Positions 15,931 to 24,077 of a stretch of 64,000 nt of DNA are shown here, piece by piece. Where the stretch lies: contig NZ_BNCL01000007.1 in assembly GCF_014656455.1 (NCBI RefSeq), positions 1 through 64,000 of the forward strand, written 5' to 3'. Numbering within the stretch: position 1 is the first letter of the stretch; the number at the start of each line of letters is the position of its first letter. The position numbers were made by a program, and so were the translations under genes. This stretch comes from Paracoccus aerius. Its GTDB lineage: Bacteria > Pseudomonadota > Alphaproteobacteria > Rhodobacterales > Rhodobacteraceae. The notes beneath the pieces are model-generated. The model did not search any database, had not been told where the DNA came from, and saw only the letters and a program-made list of their open reading frames with translations.

Positions 15931-16842
15931 ATGGACTGGGACGACCTGCGCATCTTCCTGGCGGTGTCGCGAACCGAAAGCCTGTCGGGCGCGGGCCGCA
16001 GGCTGGGGATGGATGCCTCCACCATCGGGCGGCGCATCGCACGACTGGAACGCGCGGTGGGTGCTGCGCTGTTCGCCAAGACGCCGCAAGGCTATGTCCT
16101 GACGGCCGAGGGCGCGCGGCTGGTCGCCCCCGCCGAGGCCGCCGAGCAGGGGGCCAATGCCGCGGCCGAGGCTGTGGACCGCGAGGCCGGGCTGACGGGC
16201 CAGCTTCGCATCGGCGCGCCGGACGGTTGCGCCAATTACCTGCTGCCGCAGGTGGCGCGCGATCTGTGCGCCGCCCATCCGGGGCTGGAGATCCAGATTG
16301 TCGCCTTGCCCAGGGTCGTGAACCTGACCAAGCGCGAAGCCGACATGGCCGTCGCGGTTTCGCCCCCGGACACGGGGCGGCTGACCGTGCAGCGGCTGGC
16401 CGATTACCACCTGCACCTGGCCGCGCATGAGGATTACCTGCGCGACACGCCCCCGATCCGCGACCTGCCAGACCTGCGGCACCACCGGATGATCGGCTAT
16501 ATCCCCGACATGATCTTCGACCCCGAACTGGACTATCTGTCGGAAACCGGGGTGCAGGTGGCGGCGATCACCTCGAACTCGGTGTCGGTGCAGATGCAGG
16601 CGATCCGGGCGGGGGCGGGGGTCGGGATCGTCCATGACTTCGCCATTCCCTTTGCGCCCGGCGTCCGGCTGGTGCTGCCGGACCGCATCGCGCTGAAGCG
16701 CAGCTTCTGGTTGATCCGCCACGCCGACGACCGCGCCTCGCGCCGCTTGTCGCTGCTGGCCGACCTGTTGGCGCAAGGCCTGCGGGCCGAGGTGGCGCGC
16801 CTTGAATCGCTGCTGGCCGTTCCGCGCCTTTGTCGGACTTGA
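15931..16842 (+). CDS. LysR-family transcriptional regulator
   Basis: A 303-residue regulator with an N-terminal winged HTH (DLRIFLAVSRTESLSGAGRR then LGMDASTIGRRIARLE, residues 4-40) and a periplasmic-binding-protein-like effector domain from about residue 90. The ATG at 15,931 gives the canonical LysR N-terminus; the in-frame ATG at 15,892 would place the dyad inside the coding region. Divergent from mmsA, which is the likely target by position. The effector is unknown. Confidence 0.88.
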   Translation: MDWDDLRIFLAVSRTESLSGAGRRLGMDASTIGRRIARLERAVGAALFAKTPQGYVLTAEGARLVAPAEAAEQGANAAAEAVDREAGLTGQLRIGAPDGCANYLLPQVARDLCAAHPGLEIQIVALPRVVNLTKREADMAVAVSPPDTGRLTVQRLADYHLHLAAHEDYLRDTPPIRDLPDLRHHRMIGYIPDMIFDPELDYLSETGVQVAAITSNSVSVQMQAIRAGAGVGIVHDFAIPFAPGVRLVLPDRIALKRSFWLIRHADDRASRRLSLLADLLAQGLRAEVARLESLLAVPRLCRT

Positions 16843-16901
16843 CGGATCAGGATTCCGGGAAAAGGATGGCCGTGAAGCACGTCGCCAAGAAAGGATGCAC
16901 C

Positions 16902-17363
16902 ATGCTCGTCAATCAGTTGCTGTCGATGAAATCCAGCTCGGGCAAGCCGGGAATCGAGGCGCAGACGATCCTGACCATCCGGCCTGACGCAACCCTGGGC
17001 GAGGCGGTCAAGATGCTGGCCGAACAGCGCATCGGCGCGGTCGTGGTGTCCGACGACGGCAGGAAGCCGCAGGGGATCCTGTCGGAACGTGACGTCGTGC
17101 GCCAGCTTGGCAAGCACGGCCCCGAGGTGCTTTCCACCCCCATCGCCGAGGTCATGACGCGCGAGGTGCAGACCTGCGCGATGAGCGACGACGCCCTGGC
17201 GATCCTGGAACGCATGACCCAGGGCCGCTTCCGCCACATGCCGGTGGTGGACGGCGACGGCAACATGCTGGGCGTCGTCTCCATCGGCGATGCGGTCAGC
17301 GGGCGGCTGAAGGAACTGGCGGCCGAGAAAGAGGCCCTGACCGGCATGATCATGGGCGCCTGA
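16902..17363 (+). CDS. Tandem CBS-domain protein
   Basis: A 153-residue protein consisting almost only of two CBS motifs (about residues 20-75 and 85-140), a Bateman module that binds adenosine nucleotides. Each repeat carries the G-x-V-S-x-x-D turn (GILSERDVVRQL and GVVSIGDAVSGRL). AAAGGA precedes the chosen ATG; an in-frame ATG at 16,866 has its RBS too close. No partner enzyme is fused, so the target is unknown. Same strand as coaD, 78 nt downstream. Confidence 0.86.
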   Translation: MLVNQLLSMKSSSGKPGIEAQTILTIRPDATLGEAVKMLAEQRIGAVVVSDDGRKPQGILSERDVVRQLGKHGPEVLSTPIAEVMTREVQTCAMSDDALAILERMTQGRFRHMPVVDGDGNMLGVVSIGDAVSGRLKELAAEKEALTGMIMGA

Positions 17364-17441
17364 CGCGGCGCCCCAACCGCTTGCCATCCCGGCAGAAATC
17401 GGCTTTCCCTGCGCGGCAGGCAAGCATAAGGACGCCCGTTC

Positions 17442-17936
17442 ATGCGCATCGGTCTTTATCCCGGCACCTTTGATCCGATCACGCTGGGCCATGTCGACAT
17501 CATCCAGCGCGCAATGGCCTTGGTGGACCGGCTGGTGATCGGCGTCGCCATAAACCGGGACAAGAAGCCGCTGTTCGACCTCGAGGAGCGGGTCGCGATG
17601 GTGCAGGCCGAATGCGACCAGATCGCCAGCCGCACCGGGGGCGAGATCGTCGTCCATCCGTTCGAGAACCTGCTGATCGACTGCGCCCGCGACGTGGGCG
17701 CCCAGGTCATCGTGCGCGGCCTTCGGGCGGTCGCGGATTTCGAATACGAGTTCCAGATGGTCGGCATGAACCGCGCCCTCGATGCCAGCATCGAGACGGT
17801 CTTCATGATGGCCGATGCCCGCCGCCAGGCCATCGCCTCGAAGCTGGTCAAGGAAATCGCGCGGCTGGGGGGCGACGTGTCCAAGTTCGTGACCCCCCCG
17901 ATCCAGCAGGCCCTAGCAGACCGCTTTCGCGGATAA
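17442..17936 (+). CDS. coaD: Phosphopantetheine adenylyltransferase
   Basis: A 164-residue nucleotidyltransferase: GTFDPITLGH (T/H-x-G-H site) near the N-terminus, RGLRAVADFEYEFQM in the middle and KEIARLGGDVSKFVTPPI near the end. Adds AMP to 4'-phosphopantetheine to form dephospho-CoA, the fourth step of CoA synthesis. Length is typical. Confidence 0.96.
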   Translation: MRIGLYPGTFDPITLGHVDIIQRAMALVDRLVIGVAINRDKKPLFDLEERVAMVQAECDQIASRTGGEIVVHPFENLLIDCARDVGAQVIVRGLRAVADFEYEFQMVGMNRALDASIETVFMMADARRQAIASKLVKEIARLGGDVSKFVTPPIQQALADRFRG

Positions 17937-18004
17937 GGCTTGCGGCAGGTCGCCGCGCTGATAGCATCTGGACTGAACGCGCTGTCTGGAACCGGAGGGA
18001 ATCC

Positions 18005-18805
18005 TTGACCCGATCCGACCTGTCCGCGCGCGACCACCGGAACCTGCCCGACGACATTCCCGATCCACGCCCGATCATCCTGTCCGACTTGTCGCAGGCG
18101 CTGACCCTGGGCTGGCGCGACTTCCGCCGCGCGCCTGCCTTCGGCCTGATGTTTTCGGCCTTTTATGTTCTGGGCGGCTGGGTGCTTGCCTCGGTCGCGC
18201 TGGCCTCGGGGCAGGAATGGTGGCTGATCCCCTTCATCCTGGGCTTCCCGCTGATTGTGCCCTTCGCGGCCGTTGGTCTGTACGAGGTCAGCCGCAGGAT
18301 CGAGGCGGGCGAGCCGCTGGACACAGCCCGCATCCTGCGCGTGGTCTTCGATCAGCGCCAGCGGCAGATCCCGTCGATGGCGATGGTGATCCTGCTTTTG
18401 TTCATGTTCTGGGTCTTCGTGGCCCATACGGTCTTCGCGCTGTTCATGGGCGTGTCGGCGCTGACCAACATCACCTCCTCGCTTGCGGTGCTGCTGGAGG
18501 GCAGGGGGCTGGCGATGCTGGTCCTGGGCACGATCATCGGCGGCGGCTTCGCGGCCGTGCTGTTCTGCTTCACCGTCGTGGGCCTGCCCCTGCTGCTTGA
18601 TCGAGAGGTCGATTTCATCACCGCCATCATCACGTCCTGCCGTGCCGTGGCGGAAAATCCAGGCGTAATGGCAATCTGGGCGGCGCTGATCGCGATCTGG
18701 CTGTTCCTGGCGATCCTGCCTGGCTTTCTGGGCCTGCTTGTGGTGATGCCGGTCCTGGGCCATGCCAGCTGGCATGTTTATCGCCGGGTGATGCCAGGCT
18801 GCTAG
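18005..18805 (+). CDS. DUF2189-type integral membrane protein
   Basis: A 266-residue membrane protein with about six hydrophobic helices and the DUF2189 pattern: N-terminal ILSDLSQALTLGWRDFRRAP then helices, and VDFITAIITSCRAVAENPGV in the second half. The start is TTG at 18,005, with GGAGGG 5 nt upstream; longer in-frame reading overlaps coaD out of frame and is rejected. Its stop overlaps the convergent SDR stop by 4 nt. Function unknown; inner membrane. Confidence 0.82.
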   Translation: MTRSDLSARDHRNLPDDIPDPRPIILSDLSQALTLGWRDFRRAPAFGLMFSAFYVLGGWVLASVALASGQEWWLIPFILGFPLIVPFAAVGLYEVSRRIEAGEPLDTARILRVVFDQRQRQIPSMAMVILLLFMFWVFVAHTVFALFMGVSALTNITSSLAVLLEGRGLAMLVLGTIIGGGFAAVLFCFTVVGLPLLLDREVDFITAIITSCRAVAENPGVMAIWAALIAIWLFLAILPGFLGLLVVMPVLGHASWHVYRRVMPGC

Positions 18806-19524
18806 CCGCGCCCGATGAAAGGCATGTTGGTCGCCAGGACGGTCAGGGACTGGACATTCGCGCCCCTGGGCAGGCTGGCCATGTGAAGGACGGCATCGGC
18901 GACCACGCCCACGTCCATCAGCGGTTCCGCGCCCGGCGTGTTGGCGCTGACCTGGGCCAGCAACCCGGTCGCGGCATTGCCGATGTCGATCTGGCCGCAG
19001 GCGATGTCAAAGGGACGCCCGTCCAGCGACAGCGATTTCGTCAACCCCGAGACCGCGTTCTTCGAGGTCGTATAGGCAATCGAACCCGGTCTCGGCGCAT
19101 GGGCGGCGATCGACCCGTTGTTGATGATCCGCCCGCCCTGCGGGTGCTGCGCGCGCATCAGCCGGAACGCCGCGCGGGCACACAGGAACATCCCCGTCAC
19201 GTTGGTTGCGATCACGTCGCGGAAGGTGGCGGGATCGACTTCGTCCGGCGTGGCGGGATCGGCTCCGCGCCCGGCGTTGTTGAACAGCACGTCCAGCCGA
19301 CCCCATTCCGCACGGCAGCGGTCGAAGGCCGCGTCCACGGCGGCCTCGTCCGTGACGTCGCAGGGCAGGATCAGGGCAGGTGCGTCCCCGGCGGTGTCCC
19401 GCAAGCCGCCTTCCTTGCGGCCCAGCAGCGAGACCCGCCAGCCTTCGGCCAGGAAGCGCCGCGCGGTGGCCCGCCCGATGCCGCTGCCCGCGCCGGTGAT
19501 GACGACGGATCGCGCCGCGGCCAT
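18802..19524 (-). CDS. SDR-family NAD(P)-dependent oxidoreductase
   Basis: A 240-residue classical short-chain dehydrogenase: cofactor motif TGAGSGIG (10-17), NNAG (82-85), catalytic S138, Y151 and K155 (YTTSK). It follows the FAH-family hydrolase gene by 1 nt on the same strand, so they form an operon. In sugar-acid pathways (L-fuconate or L-rhamnonate, diketo-hydrolase branch) an SDR makes the diketo acid that an FAH-type hydrolase cleaves. That pairing fits here but the substrate is inferred. Confidence 0.88.
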   Translation of the reverse strand: MAAARSVVITGAGSGIGRATARRFLAEGWRVSLLGRKEGGLRDTAGDAPALILPCDVTDEAAVDAAFDRCRAEWGRLDVLFNNAGRGADPATPDEVDPATFRDVIATNVTGMFLCARAAFRLMRAQHPQGGRIINNGSIAAHAPRPGSIAYTTSKNAVSGLTKSLSLDGRPFDIACGQIDIGNAATGLLAQVSANTPGAEPLMDVGVVADAVLHMASLPRGANVQSLTVLATNMPFIGRG

Positions 19525-19525
19525 G

Positions 19526-20374
19526 TCAGACGACCTTCTGGGTCTGCTGGCCCAGCCCGTCGATGCCCAGGCGCATCACCTGCCCGCGCCGCAGATAGAC
19601 CGGCGGCTTCTGCCCCATCCCGACGCCCGGCGGGGTGCCGGTGGCGATCACGTCGCCCGGCATCAGCGTCGTGAAGCGGGACGCATAGGACACGATCTCG
19701 GCCGGGCCAAAAACCATCGTCGCGGTCGTGCCGTCCTGGAAGCGGTGGCCGTCAACCTCCAGCCACAGGCGCAGGGCGGCGGCGTTCGCGACCTCGTCCG
19801 CGGTGACCAGCCAGGGGCCGATGGGGCCAAAACCGTCATAGCCCTTGCCCTTGTCCCAGGTGCCGCCACGCCGCAACTGCCAGTCGCGTTCGCTGATGTC
19901 GTTGATGACGCAATAGCCGGCGATGTGATCCGCCGCCCGGTCCAGCGCGATGTCCCGCCCACCGTCGCCGATCACGATGCCCAGTTCAACCTCCCAGTCG
20001 GTGGCGGCCGAATCGGGCGGCAGGGCAAGGTCGTCGTCCGGCCCGGCGATGCAGCTGGTCCACTTGGTGAACAGGATCGGCTCGGCCGGGACGTCCATTC
20101 CCGCCTCGGCGGCGTGATCGGCGTAATTGAGGCCGACCGCCAGGAACTTGCCGACGCTGCCCACGCAGGCCCCAAGCCGCAGATCCTGCTGCGGCGTCCC
20201 CTCGACCAGGGGCAAGGAGGCCGGGTCGATGGCGCGCAGGGCGGCCAGGCCCTTGGTGGTCAGGCAACCGCCATCGATGTCCGACAGATGCCCCGACAGG
20301 TCGTGCACCGCTCCCTCGCCGTCCAGGATGCCGGGTCGTTCCTGACCTTTCGCGCCGTATCTTACCAGTTTCAT
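19526..20374 (-). CDS. Fumarylacetoacetate hydrolase family protein
   Basis: A 282-residue FAH-fold enzyme: VGLNYADHAAEAG, metal-site WEVELGIVIG, and GYCVINDISERDWQ with KGYDGFGPIGPWLVT. Members cleave C-C bonds of beta-diketo acids or decarboxylate them, using Mg2+. First gene of the pair with the SDR; the best guess is a 2,4-diketo-3-deoxy-sugar-acid hydrolase, with ureidoglycolate lyase as the usual competing annotation. Start at MKLVRYG, typical for the family. Confidence 0.88.
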   Translation of the reverse strand: MKLVRYGAKGQERPGILDGEGAVHDLSGHLSDIDGGCLTTKGLAALRAIDPASLPLVEGTPQQDLRLGACVGSVGKFLAVGLNYADHAAEAGMDVPAEPILFTKWTSCIAGPDDDLALPPDSAATDWEVELGIVIGDGGRDIALDRAADHIAGYCVINDISERDWQLRRGGTWDKGKGYDGFGPIGPWLVTADEVANAAALRLWLEVDGHRFQDGTTATMVFGPAEIVSYASRFTTLMPGDVIATGTPPGVGMGQKPPVYLRRGQVMRLGIDGLGQQTQKVV

Positions 20375-20507
20375 GCGTCCTCCCCTGTTTCGTTCCGTCG
20401 AACCTGTCCCGGAACCCTAGCGGAAGTCCAGCCGCCGCATTCTTGCGGATTGGCAGATGCTTTCTGCAGGCCCGCGCGAAAGTCGGGCCGGGGCAGGCAT
20501 GACAAAA

Positions 20508-20528
20508 CGGCCCGCGCAGGGCGGGCCG
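20508..20528 (-). terminator. Terminator after the bactofilin gene
   Basis: Minus strand CGGCCCGC, 5-nt loop, GCGGGCCG followed by TTTTG, about 20 nt after the bactofilin stop. The remaining gap to the FAH gene (20,375-20,507) shows no gene. Confidence 0.72.
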
Positions 20529-20548
20529 GGATGACAAGGGCAGAAGGC

Positions 20549-21040
20549 TTACTCCGAAGCGGGCGGAGCCAGCTTCTTGGTCGGGCCGTTGGCAATGGGG
20601 TCTTCCTGCCGCTGGACCGAACCTTCGAAATGCGCGCCGGATTCGATGGCGATGGTCTTGTGGATGATGTCGCCCTCGACCCGCGCGGATGCGGACAGGC
20701 GCACCTTGAGGCCGCGGACCCGGCCGACCACGCGGCCGTTCACCACCACCTCGTCGCCCACGATCTCGCCCCGGATGGTGGCGGTTTCGCCGATCACCAG
20801 CTGGTGGGCGCGGATGTCGCCCTCGACCGTGCCCTCGATCTGGATGTCGCCTTCGGTGCGGATATTGCCGACAACCGTCAGGTCCGGCGACAGGATCGAC
20901 GGCGCATTGCGCCGCGCGGGCGATGCCGCAGGCGCTTCGGGCCGGTCATGATGGGGGGCGGGGGCCACGGCATCGGTCCCCGGGGCCGCGGGCGAGGGGG
21001 GCGTATGGGGTTTTTCGGTCACGCGGGTCTTACTGAACAT
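20549..21040 (-). CDS. Bactofilin family protein
   Basis: A 163-residue protein with a proline-rich N-terminus (1-48) and a core of short beta repeats (about 49-145: SPDLTVVGNIRTEGDIQIEG, DGDIRAHQL-like steps, VVNGRVVGRVRG) that forms the bactofilin beta helix. Bactofilins polymerise without nucleotide at the inner membrane and place cell-wall enzymes. The ATG overlaps the 3' end of the M23 peptidase gene by 11 nt on the same strand, so the two are coupled. Confidence 0.92.
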   Translation of the reverse strand: MFSKTRVTEKPHTPPSPAAPGTDAVAPAPHHDRPEAPAASPARRNAPSILSPDLTVVGNIRTEGDIQIEGTVEGDIRAHQLVIGETATIRGEIVGDEVVVNGRVVGRVRGLKVRLSASARVEGDIIHKTIAIESGAHFEGSVQRQEDPIANGPTKKLAPPASE

Positions 21041-22397
21041 TGCTGGCTGCCTTGATGAAGCTCATCGGGTCAACGGCCCGACCCTTCATGCGCACCTCGT
21101 AATGCAGATGCGGCCCGGTCGAGCGTCCGGTATTGCCCATATCACCGATCAGTTCGCCTTGCGACACCCTTTGGCCGGTCTTCACGCGAATCCGGGACAG
21201 ATGGCCATAGCGGGTTTCCACCCCCAACTCGTGCTGGATCTTGATGAGATTGCCATAGGCCCCCAAACGTCCCGCATAGATCACCACGCCGTCGCCCGTG
21301 GCATGGATCGGCGTGCCGACCGGGGCCGCCATATCGATGCCTTCATGCGCGCGCCCCCAGCGGCGGCCGAAGCCCGAGGTATAACGGAACGACTGCTTCA
21401 CCGGCATGGCCAGCGGCAGCTTCTCCATCGCGATGCGATAGGTGTTCATCTGGTCCAGCGTGACGATGATCTGGTTGGCCTTCGTCTCGCTGTTCGAAAG
21501 GGCCGCGTCGCCACGGGTCGAATAGCTCATCGGGGTCAGCGGGCCGCCCTGGCCGGAATAGCCTTCGCGGATGGTTTCCAGCACGTCATCGGGGTTCATG
21601 CCGACGGACCGGAACACATCGTCCAGTGGCTCGACCGAGATCGAGACGGCGTTTTCAAGCTGGGTCAGGATCTCGTCGTTGCGGGCCAGGATCTGTTCAC
21701 GTTCCAGGGCCAGCTCCTCGGCCGTCTGGCGGGCCGCCTCGGCTTCCTGGACGGCGGAGGCACGTTCGTCGGCCGCCTGGCGCAGTTCGCCCGTCACGAT
21801 ATCCAGCGCGGCGGTCACTTCCTCGGCGTGGACATGGGAATGGTCGTCGGTCGCATCGGCCACGGCGCGGGCGCTGTCGCGTTCGTCGATGGCGCTGCGC
21901 AAGGTGGACTGCACACTGTCGAGGCCGGCTTCGAGTTCCCGGCGGCGTTCCTCGGCGGCCAGAAGCTGGGTCTGCATCTGCGAGACCTTGTCAAGCGCCA
22001 GGGCAAAGCGGTTCTGCGCCGCAAGCGCCTCGGCCGCGCGGGCATCGCGTTCCTGGGACAGTTCTGTCAGGCGCTGCTCGAAGGCCGAGGTGGTCGCAGT
22101 GATCTGGTCGCGGGCCGAGGTGCCGGCGCTGAGCGCGTCGATCGCCAGGATCGAGCTTGCAACCAGCGTCCAGCCAAAAGCCAGCGTGATGCCGCTGATG
22201 CCGACAAGCTGGGTCAGGGGACGCAGGCGGACGAACCGGCTTTCGTCGTCAGAGCGCAGGTGGAGCCGTTTTTCCGGCAGGATGCGTTCCAGCGAAGCGT
22301 TGAGGCGGTTCGTCAAGGTTGGCAAATCATGTCCCCCGTTGGCGCGTCCGAGATGACTCGGGCGATCTGGTTCCGGTTCGCTGCGGGTAAACCGCAT
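21030..22397 (-). CDS. M23-family peptidoglycan endopeptidase, membrane-anchored
   Basis: A 455-residue protein: one N-terminal transmembrane helix (about residues 63-85), a long coiled-coil segment (about 90-240, heptads rich in Q, E, A, L) and a C-terminal LytM/M23 domain with zinc ligands H351, D355 and H432 and the accessory H399 and H430 (YGHL, HLHYE). All catalytic residues are intact, so an active DD-endopeptidase is likely, acting in the periplasm. AGGAAGG precedes the ATG. Gene overlap with bactofilin suggests bactofilin-guided wall cutting. Confidence 0.92.
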   Translation of the reverse strand: MRFTRSEPEPDRPSHLGRANGGHDLPTLTNRLNASLERILPEKRLHLRSDDESRFVRLRPLTQLVGISGITLAFGWTLVASSILAIDALSAGTSARDQITATTSAFEQRLTELSQERDARAAEALAAQNRFALALDKVSQMQTQLLAAEERRRELEAGLDSVQSTLRSAIDERDSARAVADATDDHSHVHAEEVTAALDIVTGELRQAADERASAVQEAEAARQTAEELALEREQILARNDEILTQLENAVSISVEPLDDVFRSVGMNPDDVLETIREGYSGQGGPLTPMSYSTRGDAALSNSETKANQIIVTLDQMNTYRIAMEKLPLAMPVKQSFRYTSGFGRRWGRAHEGIDMAAPVGTPIHATGDGVVIYAGRLGAYGNLIKIQHELGVETRYGHLSRIRVKTGQRVSQGELIGDMGNTGRSTGPHLHYEVRMKGRAVDPMSFIKAASNVQ

Positions 22398-22503
22398 GTG
22401 TGCCTTCCTGGCAACATCAGGATCGTTTCGGTTCCCTTTATGCGCGGAACCTCGCCCCTTCGGGCAAAAATCCGCCGACTGGCACAAGATGTAGGGGCCG
22501 CCC

Positions 22504-23901
22504 TCAGGATATCTCATAGGGTAGTGGTCCGTTGCGTTCGCCCGGTATGCGCAGCGGCCGGTCGATGGGCGGCACGGACCGCTGGTGGCAGTCGGGGCGG
22601 GGGCAGATCCGGCAGGAGATGCCGATGGGCTCGAACGCGCGGGGCTTGGTCAGGTCCAGCCCGTCGGCATAGACGACGCTGCCGGCATGGGACACTTCGC
22701 AGCCCAGGCCGATGGCAAAGCGGCGCACCGGCGCGTTGAAGGCGCCCGCGTGCTTGGACACGTCGCGCGACATCAGCAGATAGCGCATCCCGTCCGGAGT
22801 CTCGGCCAGCTGGCGCAGGAAGCGGCCGGGCTGTTCAAAGGCCTGGTGGACATTCCACAAGGGGCAGGCGCCGCCGAAGCGGGCGAATTGCAGGCGCGTG
22901 GCGGAATGGCGCTTGGTGATCGTGCCCGCCTGATCGACGCGCACGAAGAAGAAGGGAACCCCCTTCGCGCCGGGCCGCTGCAGGGTGGACAGACGGTGCG
23001 CCACCTGTTCCAGCGAAGCGTCGAACAGGTGCGCCAGCCGTTCCAGGTCGTGCCGTTCGGCCTGGGCTGCGGCCAGAAAGGCGCGATAGGGCATCAGCGC
23101 CGCCCCCGCGAAATAGTTGGCAAGTCCCACCCGCGCCACGTCCCGCGCGGTCTGGCTGCGGAACCGCGCAAGATCCAGCGTAGCGTCCAGCAGGTCCGAC
23201 TGGCGTTCCAAAGCAACAAGATGCAGCAGCTGAAAAAGCTGCGTCGGCCGTTCGGCGGCGGCATTCACATGGATTTCCGTCCCCACGCGTCGAAAGACCG
23301 CATTGGCGGGCAATTCCGCCCGCGTCACGCGGATCCCGCGGGCGGCAAGGGCTGCGACGCCCGCATCCCACGGATCCAGCCGCTGGCCCGCCGGGCAGGC
23401 AAAGCGTTCCGCCGCGCGGTCCACGGCGTCGATGTAGTTGTCGCAGTAATGGAAGAAGTCCCGCACCTCCTCCCACGGGGTGGAGAGGGCGTTCTGACCG
23501 GACGCCCCGATCGCCTCGTCCAGGGCGGCAAGGCGTTCCTGGCCTTGCCGATGCGCGCGGTAGAGGTCCAGGAAGGCCCGCGCCAGCACCGGCGCGTTGG
23601 TGGCGGCAAGGCGCAGGTCGGCCAGGGGCGGAACGGCATCAAACAGCGGATCGGCCAGGGCTTCCTGCATGTCGATCACCATGCGTTCGGCGTCGCCCGC
23701 AGCCAGCGTTGTCAGGTCCACCCCGAATTCCTGCGCCAGCCGCAGCAGCACCCCGGCGGAAATCGGGCGGTGGTTGTTTTCCATCTGAGACAGATAGGGC
23801 AGGGACACCCCCAGCCGTTCGGCGAAGCGCCGCTGGGTCAGCCCGCTGCGCCCCCGCGTTTCGCGCAACGACGTTCCGGCATAGATCTTCTGCATGGCCA
23901 T
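22504..23901 (-). CDS. ScfR-family (short-chain acyl-CoA) XRE-type transcriptional regulator
   Basis: A 465-residue regulator: N-terminal HTH_3 (about 8-62: LRETRGRSGLTQRRFAERLG and LPYLSQMENNHRPIS), a central IrrE/M78-like region (about 160-300) lacking an obvious HEXXH, and a C-terminal DUF2083 domain with SCRICPRPDCHQR. This architecture defines ScfR proteins such as PccR and RamB, which sense acyl-CoA esters and control propionyl-CoA, ethylmalonyl-CoA or acetate genes. A perfect inverted repeat lies 16 nt upstream of its ATG. Exact orthology is not decided. Confidence 0.86.
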   Translation of the reverse strand: MAMQKIYAGTSLRETRGRSGLTQRRFAERLGVSLPYLSQMENNHRPISAGVLLRLAQEFGVDLTTLAAGDAERMVIDMQEALADPLFDAVPPLADLRLAATNAPVLARAFLDLYRAHRQGQERLAALDEAIGASGQNALSTPWEEVRDFFHYCDNYIDAVDRAAERFACPAGQRLDPWDAGVAALAARGIRVTRAELPANAVFRRVGTEIHVNAAAERPTQLFQLLHLVALERQSDLLDATLDLARFRSQTARDVARVGLANYFAGAALMPYRAFLAAAQAERHDLERLAHLFDASLEQVAHRLSTLQRPGAKGVPFFFVRVDQAGTITKRHSATRLQFARFGGACPLWNVHQAFEQPGRFLRQLAETPDGMRYLLMSRDVSKHAGAFNAPVRRFAIGLGCEVSHAGSVVYADGLDLTKPRAFEPIGISCRICPRPDCHQRSVPPIDRPLRIPGERNGPLPYEIS

Positions 23902-23916
23902 GATGCGTCCCCCCCT

Positions 23917-23945
23917 TTTGCAAAAGCTGCATTAGCTTTTGCAAA
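23917..23945. promoter_or_regulatory. Perfect 12-bp inverted repeat containing two TTTGCAAA sites
   Basis: TTTGCAAAAGCT (23,917-23,928), spacer GCATT, AGCTTTTGCAAA (23,934-23,945). Both arms contain TTTGCAAA, the core I recall for PccR and RamB binding. It sits between two divergent ScfR genes, closest to the minus-strand one, where it would block or activate its promoter. Confidence 0.8.
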
Positions 23946-24077
23946 GCGGTCACGACAAGAGCCGCGATGGATGGACCGACGATGGGACGGATCAGGATCA
24001 TGGCATGATCGTGGCACAAAATCCCTAAGATATCGTTGCGGCTTGCACCCCGCCCCGCCACGCGGTTTGATCGTGTC

